Source: Paraspadella gotoi (Eukaryota > Chaetognatha). From it: a DNA stretch of 64,000 bases. A model generated the notes under the pieces. It saw nothing but the letters and a program-made list of their open reading frames with translations. It did not search any database and had not been told where the DNA came from. Position 1 is the stretch's first letter. Each line of letters starts with the position of its first letter. Location of the stretch: positions 26,399,324-26,463,323 of the forward strand of contig CM119267.1 of NCBI GenBank assembly GCA_051294375.1. The letters are read 5' to 3'. Position numbers and translations under genes: made by a program. Shown here in pieces: positions 42,570 through 53,500 of this stretch.

Positions 42570-43198
42570 ATTATTAAATTAAATTGTTGTAAAAATACTC
42601 AAACTGTCTCTTTAAACTACAAACACAACAAAAAAGAAAGGATTTACATATAATTTATTGGTTTTAACACATTATATCTAATTAAATAAACTTGGGCAGA
42701 AAGTAACTTTTAACCTTGTATTGTATAGATGCTTCCTCTATTTCCAGAGGACAACACTAACATCCCTCTCTCCATTACATTATAAAAGAATATAAAGAAC
42801 AAATATAATGGAAAAAAAGCAAATATCTACTCTAAATCTAATTTTAATCTAATTTTCGCAGCATTTAATATAAACAATAGTTTACCGAATGCTTTAACAT
42901 TAACAACAAATTTCAAATAAAAGATCCGTCACATCAAAAATGTGACTAACGATTAACAACATTTTAAAAATGCGAAACATAACTGGAATAAGAGACAATG
43001 TCGGCGTCTTGTTTTCCATAGTATCGAAAGAATTACCAGAGTATAAAAAAAGAATGATAAAAGTGAAAGCTTTCTGAAAAACTGAATGATTTTGGATTTC
43101 TTTTGGATGTCAAAGAGATACGGTTAAATACAAAACAACGAAGTGTTTTATAAAGTCTTATTATGTCAAAGTTAAAAAAAGAAGAGGGAAACGATGTA
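42570..43198. other. AT-rich intergenic DNA
   Basis: No gene, tandem repeat or element end is visible. Confidence 0.5.
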
Positions 43199-43881
43199 CA
43201 GAAGACTTCATATTATAAAATGAGGTTCCCAATTTTTGTGACCAGAATATGTTCCGAGAAAACTATTAAATAAATTTTAATGAAATTTGGTATGAACGAT
43301 CCCTATGTGAATACAAATAGAAATATTTCAATATTTGACCCCTGAGCCGAGATATGGTCCCCAGGAGGGGTAACCCATAAGGGCAAAAAATGGTCAAAAA
43401 TTTTTTTCAAATTTTTAATTTTTTTTTGTTTTGAACCATTGCCCAGACGTTTACTCTTCAACAAAATCGTATTTATTTCCACAAAAAAATTAGTTTACCT
43501 TAAGTTTCAGCTTCATGAACATCAGCGGTTCATGTCAGAACCATGCATCTTCAAACACAGATTAATTAGCAAAAAATTTATTAATTTTAGTTTCAATATT
43601 TTTTTGGTATGTTTAAGACAGCGATAAACCTGATTCTACTAAAAAATATAAAAAATAAAAAATAAAAATTTTAGCCTTTTTGGCCTCCCAGGGGTCCAGC
43701 CCCAGGGGCCAGGGCCCAGTACTTCTTGTCAGGGGTTGAATATTAAAATTCGCCTCGATAGTTCCATTTATATTGTCATTAGGACTATGTAAAATTTCAT
43801 AAAATTCGATCCGGTAGTTTGGTGGGAACAGATTCTGGTCACAAAAAAGGGGAACCTCATTTTATAATATGAAGCTTTCTG
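43199..43881. mobile_element. TA-flanked MITE (683 bp) with about 57-base inverted ends
   Basis: The left end CAGAAGACTTCATATTATAA and right end TTATAATATGAAGCTTTCTG continue as inverted repeats through GAGGTTCCC and TTTGTGACCAGAA. TA dinucleotides flank both sides. A TA duplication suggests Tc1/mariner-type mobilisation. Other copies are at 10390-10985 (diverged) and 63533-64000 (cut by the window end). Confidence 0.8.
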
Positions 43882-43984
43882 TAGTAGTTGTTAACATCGT
43901 TTCAGAAAAAATCTTAAAGTATAGTGATCTCGCCAGACGTTGCTATCAAAGAAAATTAATGTAAAAATAAAAAAATAAAAAAAA

Positions 43985-44305
43985 CGAATAATTGATGCGA
44001 TAGAGAATGATTTTTTTCATTTAAACTCTTTTCTACTCGCACGATTCCATCCAAACTTCATATCTAGCTCAATCACACACTTCCCTACCTACACACAAAA
44101 TTTCATTCCAATCCATCCATCCAATTACGAGTAATTAAAATTTTTTGCCAAGGTAGGACAGACGGATGGACATCGTTTTTTTTTTGCATAATTTATTATA
44201 ATTCGATATTCTGACATGATATATGTGGTTGCTTAACAATATTGAGGGGGCAGACCGACAAAGGGAATTATAGAGTTGGGATCTGCTTATAAGCAGATCC
44301 GACTA
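43985..44305 (+). mobile_element. HINE-like element, 3' part, just downstream of cyclin A
   Basis: Monomer, microsatellite, TATTCTGACATGATATATG, and terminal hairpin GGATCTGCTTATAAGCAGAT then CCGACTAA. It ends about 84 bases from the cyclin A stop codon, so it may lie in or next to the 3' UTR. Confidence 0.65.
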
Positions 44306-44388
44306 AAAAGCGTGACGCCGACGCAGACGAAAACTACGTCACAAAGAAGCTAAAGCGATCCAAAATCACGCCAAAACAGGCTTAAGCC

Positions 44389-44518
44389 TTAAGCCCGTCT
44401 GGCGAGATAAAAATCAAATGTCGCGGGCGGATTCAGTGTTGAAACTTGGTAATACTTGGAGTGGGCATATTTCTCGCGCACAGCTTGTTGCTGATGATTG
44501 CTCGCAGACAAAAACGCT
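44389..44518 (-). CDS. CCNA: Cyclin A terminal exon
   Basis: After a T-rich tract and ATCAG it reads [20 protein letters not shown], then [20 protein letters not shown] and RA, stop TAA at 44391-44389. The 120-base intron before it is open in frame, so an intron-retained product would also be translatable. Confidence 0.85.
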
Positions 44519-47500
44519 CTGATAAAAAAAAAAAAAATTTTTCCGACTTCAACATTTATCTGTGAGCAACACCACCACCTTTCATACTTGAAAATGTCCT
44601 TGAGACAATTCTCAACATCGTGAGCAACACTCGCATACTTGTGAATATCCCTGAGACAATTCTGGAAATCCACAAAATTAATTCCCGATTTGAGAGCGAG
44701 TGACTCTGGCCAGGGCTCGTGGCCAAGGGTGTAGCGCGCCAGACAGACTGAAGCGGCGGCGATGGAGGAAGGGCTGTACTGGAAGAAAGGGTCTCCGTCG
44801 ACGAGGGTGAGTTCGGCGAGGAACTTGGAAAGAGACTCGGTCATCTCGTCAGAGGAGAACCACTTGTTGAAGCGCCGCAGAAAAAGGCACGGGGTTGGTG
44901 AAGCCATGTCAAAGTCGAGGACCTTGAGAAAAAAATGTTGAATGAATGGAAGAACCGCAGGTTCAGCTTACAATCAGTCTTTTAGACAACGAAATCTGTA
45001 CTTCAATAATTACCATCTTTCTTGATCGCATTGGTTAATATGAATAGAGTTCCGATAACCGTTAAAATTTAACGGTTATCAACGGTTAATTATAATTTTA
45101 ACTTAACCGTTAATATATTTATTTTAACGGTTAAATTCGGTTAATTTTTAAATACAATTTTTGTTATTATTTGTTAGAAAATCTTTGATTTTTTGAAAAA
45201 AAAAAAATTTTTCCCGTCCTCTCTTATTCTCCTCTCCCTTTTTCACCATATTTTCCTCCCTCTCTCTCTTCTCCATTTTTTCAATGTTTTTTTTTATTAT
45301 AAACCCCAATCTTTTTTCTATCCTAATCTCTCTTATTCTTTCTTCCCCTAACTTTAAACCCTTATGTTCCTTTCTTTTTCTTTCTCTCTTTTCCCCTCCT
45401 TCTTTCCCCCCTTTCTTTTAATTTTTTTTTAAACTAATTTTATGCATTTACATCTTAGAGACAAAGTTTGAAATAATTGGCAATAACGATTTATTTTAAA
45501 GAGAAAACATACATGTTTTGGCTTTTTTACAAGCCTTCTTCAGCGTCAATTTAGTTTGTGAAAATATTAGACAGATTTTGTGTAGAAGAAGGGGAGAGAG
45601 AGAGAAAGGAAAACAGAGAGAAGGCAAAGTTTCTCTGTTTCTCGCTCTCCCCATCTTTTACACAAAATCTGTCTAATAATTTCACAAACTAAATTGACGC
45701 TGAAGAAGGCTTGTAAAAAAGTCGAAACATTACGTTTTCATCTTGAAAATAAATTGTTGTTGCCAATTATTTCAAACTCTGTTATATTATAAAAAATTTA
45801 AGAATTAATAATAGAAGGAAGGAATCTTTAAAAAGACATTAAGGCTATTTAAAAATATCCTCCAGCTGCAGACTCGTTTTTTCTCCGATGAATCAGCACT
45901 GGGGAAAAGAGAGAGAGAAAGCTACATATAATTAAAGAGAAAAGAGAGAGAAAAGGAGACATAAAAATAAAATAAAGGATATTTGTTTGTTTTTATAAAA
46001 CGTAAACAAAACATATTTAATAACTGTCCTGACCCAATTTTAAGGACATCAATGATGAGAAGCTGAATATAAATTTTCAGCTTCATACACCCAAATTTAA
46101 TAATGAAAAAGGTGATCTATAATTTGGAACGACAACGACGACGACGCCACTTATGCGCAAAAGCGTTACAAGATCGTCGCAAACACAAAGCGATTGCGAC
46201 GATAAAAAAGGGGAAAAAAATATAATATAGCATGCCGTTTTTTTGCCTAACCAGTAGTATATCCAAAAAACGTGATAGATCCTTCGAGCATATTTTTCTT
46301 TAAAAGTTGCTCTTACCATGAATAATCGTTTTAAGTTTCTTCTTAATTTGGGGTGATACCGTAAATAGAATGATTGTCGTAAAAAAAATTCTGTCTTACC
46401 GTATTTTGAAAGCATAAAAATTCACCCAGTGAGTTCTAGGTTATAAGGAGAAAATAACTATTGCCAACCGTTTTTTTAAATAAAGAGTCTTTCATATTTA
46501 TCAGAGAGAAAAAAAGAAATAATAATTAATAATAATAATTAGTTCCAATTTCATTGTTGAAAATACCCGATTCAAAATCACTGCCTCAAACTTTTTTTTC
46601 CTAAAAGTTGCCAAAATGGTACTCTTTTATCATTAGAAACGGGTGGAGAAGTTTCTAACCAATCCTTAGTTCAGCCCAATTTGTGTTATTGTACAAAGTT
46701 AATCAAAATTGTAAGTAACAACTGAACAATATTTGAAAGAGTCGTTTCTTCCTAAATGCAACGTTTGTAAGCGGAACCCGCATTAAACTCCAATTCCTTC
46801 ATTTTTTCACCTTGAGAATGTAGTGTTCCATCTTCAAGACTTGTTTCTTTGAATAAGTATCATCGGTGATATAGACAAACTCATTCAGATCTGGCGGATA
46901 AATTTCTTCAAACTTAGATGCGATGAACATCGCCGCTGTCCCCACCAGTTGGAGCTTGCCCCTCTGTACCGACATTAGAGAGAGGAATCTGGGGAGAGGC
47001 GATGGAAAAGAAATAAAAACAAGTTTGAGCAAGCAATGCCGGATCTGCCCACGATCAGATAATTAATTTATTAATTAATTAATATAAATTTTTTTCATTT
47101 GTTTCAAAATCGTGTTCCACTTTGTCTCGCCTCTCAATCACAAAACAACAACCTCGATCACAAAATTAATTAATTAATTAGAAATAATTAATAATTAATT
47201 TATTACATATTTATTAATAATTAATTAATGCAGCTTGAATTTACATTTAATATAAAAATAAAAAAACAATCAAATAGTGAAATAGATTGTTTGTTTTTTC
47301 CATTTTAACTCATTTCCACTTGGACGATTCCAACGAAATTTTATTTCCTGCTCAATAGCGCGGAGTATAAATACAAGAAATGATAAAGGACATCTTGTAG
47401 TTGTACCCTCCTAATTTTTTGAAACATGTAAAACTATTCCCTAAGATCAAAAAGTCAAAAATTCGCTTGGCCAATTTTCCCATTCTATCGATTTTATAAT

Positions 47501-50500
47501 GCGATAAAAAAGCAAAATAATCGGAAAAAAATTTAAAAATAAAATAAAAGTGGTTAGTATTATTAATTTAATTAAAATATAGCTAAATCCAAGTATATAA
47601 AACTCTTTAAAACTATATAAATGTAAAAAACTTGCATTAATTATTGTTTAAATATTATTTAAAAATTGTATTTTTTGGAAAAATACAAACATTTTTGAAA
47701 AAAAGGAAAGATGGTTAAGAAAAGGGGTCATTCAAATCAACTTGAAAATAGGCAAAAATGAAGTACAGATTCAAAAAGCTGAGCTCCTGGCGATTCCAAA
47801 AATGTAAACATTTGATGCATTCAACGTAATTTTATATCGGTTTTAATTATAATACAAAATAAAAAACCTATCTGAAGAGTTGCAGGTCAAACGAAAAGGC
47901 CAATCCATCTGATATTTTTTATGAATTTTTTATTAGTGAATTAGAAAATGTAATAGAAAGACATTTTTAAATTTCAAGTTGTATCTTTGAAAATGAAACA
48001 TTTTTAAACTTTAACCCTGAATTCTTTCTAACTGGAACACGTTTATCAAAATGTCTCACTAGCAATATTAAAAACATTTGTGAAAATGTAATAATCAAAT
48101 TTATAAATCAATATTATTGCAATCGTTTAGGCTGCAACTCTTTAAATTCAGTGTAGATTCAGTGTAGATCGAATATCTTTACCATCTATTTAACTAAATA
48201 TTTTGTTCAAGACTGGAAAACCAACAGAGTAACAAGATTAATTATTTAACTTTCCCCTTCTAAATTTGCCTCTACCGTGTTTTAACTTCTTACCTAGAAT
48301 TTTTTGACAACCAGATTGAAAAACAAATATTTAAAAAATGTGCTTACCGATTTAAATTAATAATTTTGTTATTTACCGATTTAAAAAAAATATTTAAAAC
48401 AGAATGTTTACCTATAAATAAAAACTTTTTTTTTGGTGGTTACTGGTGATTACGATGTATTTGTTGATGTATTAGCTCTAATACATCAAAGATTATGCAT
48501 TGTTAAGTTGAATGACCTTTCCTCTTAAGCAGATAGTTTTATTCAAATATATATGAAATAAGGAGATTTATAACGGTTTTCATTTGTAAAAAGTTACTTT
48601 ATCTAATAATTTTTAACTACAAAAAATAAAGCAAAATAATAAATTAAAGCGTTCAGGAAACTAATGAATTTATGGATTTAGTCAAATGGTGTTTAAAACT
48701 TTCTCAATATAAATAAAAAGAAAAATAAATTGTAAGACATTATCCTGTTAAAAAGAGCTTCCAAGGTAAGAGGTGTTGTTTATGATACAAAAGCAATCAG
48801 ATCTGGGATGGGGAAATTCGGGAAGCTGGCAAAGACAGCTTTCTTTTTATGCACAATATTGGTAGACGGGACCAAAGCTTAAGACTTAGTAACGAGATTA
48901 ATTGTTTAACTCTCCCCTTCTAAATTTGCCTTTACCGTGTTTTAACTTCTTACCTAGAATTTTTTAACAACCAGAATGAAAAACAAATCTTTAAAAAATG
49001 TGCTTACCCATTTAACAATTTGGTTATTTACCGATTTAAAAAACAAGTTTGAGCAAACAATGTAGGACTAAGCTCTGACGAAAAAAGTCAGAGGTTTTTT
49101 TAATATATTCTTTGACCGGCCAATGTAGAATGATGGCAATATTGCTATTTTTAAGTTTCAAAAAAATCCGACCATAAATATAGAAAATATTAACCAAAAT
49201 CTTCGGAAAATCCACCCCTTCTTTGGAAGATTTTCGCCATAAAGATTTTTTCCGAATCTGACTCCCGGTTGAAAACTCTTAAAATTCCGATCGTTAGCTC
49301 CTCTTTTACTTTTACTTTAAATAAAAATTTCAGCAAAATGGACTAATTCACTTTAACATGATTGTATCATATTAAAATAACCAAATGAAATGTAAAGAAA
49401 AATTTTGAGAGCCCTTCAGACATATTGCTATCGGATTCCTGAATTCAAAGTTTATTGTAAAATGACAACTACCTTAAATGCGTTGACATTGTATTGAAGT
49501 TGAGAAATCCCTTTATTTTATATATAAAAATTGCATCAAAAATATTTTCCTGAGCGAACCAGTCCATTTGAATCGAATGGTTCGATGTCAAAATGATGGT
49601 TATTTGTCAAAAGAAAAAAAATGCGAGCCCTTCAGATGTAACAGGATCGGAATCGAGTGTTTTTACATCTATTTTTTACCTGAATTTTTCCCAGGGGCGT
49701 TTACATTATTTGGTAGTCAGATTTTAACGAAAATCTCCATTGAAAAAGTCTTCCTCGATTTCTAAGAACGACGTAGACTCCTAAACAATGTCGGATCTGC
49801 CCACGATAATTAATTAATTAATAATTAATTAATAATTAATTCAAGTTAATTATTTAATTAATTAATAATTAATTTATTCAAGTTTTTTTTAAAATTATTT
49901 AATTAATTAGGTAATTAATTAATTAATATGATCAGAAATGTTTGTTTTGATTGATTAATTGACTAATTAATTAATTATTAATTAATTAATTGACTAATTA
50001 ACTGATTAATTATTTGATTAATTAATAATCTTGCATTTACATTTAAAATAAAAAGAAAATCAATTAGTGAAATAGGTTCTTTGTTTTTTCCATTTAAACT
50101 CATTTCCACTCGGAAGATTCCATCGAAACTTCATATACAGCTCAATCACACACTTCCCTACCCACACACAAAATTTCATTCCAATCCATCCATCCAATCA
50201 CGAGTAATTGGTGTTTTTTGCTAAGGTGGGACGGACGGACGGACAGACGTTTTTTTTTGCATAATTTATCATAATTCGATGTTCTGACATGATATAAGTG
50301 AGTGCCCGACAATATTGAGGGGGCGGACCGACGGACCGACAAAGTGAATTATAGAGTCGGGATCTGCTGATAAGCAGATCCGACTAAAAACTTTATACCA
50401 AAGCATGCAACATTAGACCAGGAAAGAATGGCATGGATTTATTGACGCATTCACACTTCATCCTCCAATCACTTTCTCTGCTAGTAACCTGTCGATGTAG

Positions 50501-53500
50501 TTGACGGCAAGGAAGAGAGTCTCGTCGTGCAGCTTGTACTCGTCCGACACCTCGACGAGCCAGTCCACAAGAATCGCCCTCATGTTCATGTTGATATCCG
50601 GCTGCTTCAACATATACTTGGGTTTGGGTCGAGTTTTTTTCTCAAACTGAAAATCGGAGGACGAAATGTTAAAAATTTTAAATTTGACGTCCCGGCTTTC
50701 ATTCTTATCGGTAAACAAAAATCTCAACCGGAAAATTCAAGTTATATTGGTTTTATTGCGTCGCAGTTACAATGTGATCGTATTTCCAGATGATTATTTG
50801 ACTTATAAAGTATAAAACAAATAATAGCATCTTATAATTAAGTATAATCTCAAATTGAATTTTAAAAATATCACATGACTACACAAATATGAAAAATATG
50901 CACTAAGATTTAGCTCTCAGAAAAAAAAAGATAAATATACGTCTGGTAGTATTAATATTAAGAACAAAAAATATTTTGTTCATATTCTTATTGGAACAGA
51001 AACGGAAAACATTATATTTTTAGTAATATCTTTACAAAACGGTATATTTTTTAAATGCCTATTCTGAAATTTTTATTAAAGATTCATGTTCGTAATAAAA
51101 ACTGGCGTGAAAAATAGAAATAAAAGTCAAAATACTTAACTTCTTATCTCTCTCTAAAATGACTAGTATATGAAACAAGTTTGAGCAAATAATGTCTGAT
51201 CTGCCCACGATCATTATCGGTAATTAATTAATTCAAGTTAATTTATTAATTTTATCCGAAATGTTTGTTTTTAGGTCTTTTCGTCACTAACCACGACAAA
51301 AGCAATGACGATTACAATAATGCCGATAACGATTGACTTGATTGAATAATTAATAAATTGATTGATTGAATAATTAATTAATAGCTAAATAAATTGATTG
51401 ATTGAAAAATTACAGGTAGTGATTCAAAACTTAGAAAATCCGTATCACTATATCTTTTTTTATTTTGTGACGCATCGGGTGCATTTAAAAAAAAAAAATA
51501 ATTGAAGATACTAAACCAGACCTTGTTCTAACTATTAAACCAGTGCGAAAAGCACTTCTGCAAAAACCATTCCTGCCACATCAATTAAAAGAATGACAGC
51601 TGCTTTTCATAAACGCTTGTGAAAGATCAAAAATTAAAATGTTGCTGCAGCTGAAATATTTATATATTTCAGCTGTGTACAATGCACTTTGTTACGACCA
51701 TGCATAATAACCCCAAGAGTATAGGCTCTTTATATATGTGGCCACTTGAATCTAAACTGAAACCTGAAATCTTTTGTTTCTCTGTTCCACTGGAAGATGG
51801 CTCATTAGGGTGTGCAAATGCCAAAAGTTGCTCGGATTTCAAATGAGGTCTCAGATAATATGTGGGAGGTCTAAAAAAAGATGTTAGGAACAATCGCCAT
51901 TTAAATAAGTTGATCACGGGCCGTGCTACCTTGCCTTGAAGGATTTTTGGCACACCTTTCACTTCATAGTTTATTGTGTCTAAAGTAAGAAAGGTTTTTG
52001 TGTCCACTTAAATTTATTAGTTGTAAAAGTATATGAAGTTAATTCAAATAAATTTTCAGATCCCAACTACCTCTGGAGGCTCTGCTGCATCATTTACAAC
52101 ATGCTGGAGGAGGTGGTAGCTATTAAAATAAAGAGTATATCTTTTGAGTGCTGATGGTACTATAAAAGGTTTCTATAAAATTATATTCATTAACAAGCCC
52201 TTTAACTAATTTCATAACTTTTTTTGAAAATGCAAGTATGTCTACATCCTGGAGGATATTTCTTGTACAGTTTTTATAATTGCTTAAATTATATACAAAA
52301 TATATATCTATTAATTAGATAGTAAGACAGTTTATTAAAAATAGATAAGATAAAAGTTTTTGGTAAATCTTAAATTGATTGACCAACAACTTCTCATGGG
52401 AGCCTCTTTTGAAGGATTCTGAAAATTTATCTCCACACCCCATCAATTAAAAAAAGGAAAGTTATGCTATCAAAAATAGCTTTAATAGTTGGCCAAAATA
52501 CTCGTAGTTACTTTTTTAATTAAAATTTTTTGAACAGCATTCTTTATACAACCTGTAAAGGCATTTCCAATATGCTGGAGCATGTGGACAAAGGCTTGCT
52601 GCTGATAAAGCTTTTAATTAAAGAATAAAATCCATATTTTTTATTAAAATATGGTCATATAAATGATAGACTCAATCATACCATTACTTCTAACCAAGGT
52701 GTGCCTACATCTTTGTAGATTCTTCATGTACAGACTGCTTGAAGGATAAATATCTTTATTATATTATTATAAATATATATTTTAATCATAATATGATAAT
52801 ATCAGATAAAGCATCCAGCCTGAGTCAACCTAAGAATAATATATCTAAAAAATAATAAAATATCCTATAATAAAATAGCTAAATCTATTTACTTTAAAGC
52901 TCAGTTTTTTAGGTTTTTCTTTTAAAATGTTATGGAGTATTATAATTTTGAATATATTTTAAATGCTCATCAATTCTTAATTTCCCTATGCTGATATATA
53001 AAAAAGTGATTACTTGATGGATTGGTTTATTAATTTTTTGATTAATTGATTGAGTGGTCAAATAATTAATTAATATGTAGATGGTTGATTATTCATTTAC
53101 AGATTGTTTGAATGATGGGATATCTGCATCATATGATTATAGATGAATATGTTTACTATTAAAACTTGATAAAATATGATTTCATAAATAATCACTTGAT
53201 ATCATATATAAATAAAAAAAAAAATTTTATAATCCACTTTGTCGGTCCATCACTCCGCCCACTCAATCTTGGCACTCAGTCACTTAAATCATGTCAAAAA
53301 ATTGAATTATAATAAATTCTGAAAAAAAATTATATCCATCCGTCTGTATCTATCCATCCCCCTTAGCAAAAAATTGCAATTATTCGTGATTGAATGGATG
53401 GATTAAAAAGTGTATGATTAAACAGGTATAAAGTTTTGGAAGAATCAGAAATGAGTTTAAATGAAAAAAACATAAATCACATTTACCACAATCTTTTTAC

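Larger units (their letters stand above)
45466..45785. mobile_element. Head-to-head pair of hammerhead-bearing repeats
   Basis: The left arm 45466-45575 and right arm 45670-45785 are inverted copies (TTGAAATAATTGGCAATAAC and its mirror; ACACAAAATCTGTCTAATA mirror). GA/CT-rich sequence lies between. Each arm carries one hammerhead-like motif. Confidence 0.7.

Noticed and set aside
46083-46415. 110-codon minus frame
   Set aside because: It lies in the cyclin A intron between two confirmed exons, with no recognised motif or splice pattern.
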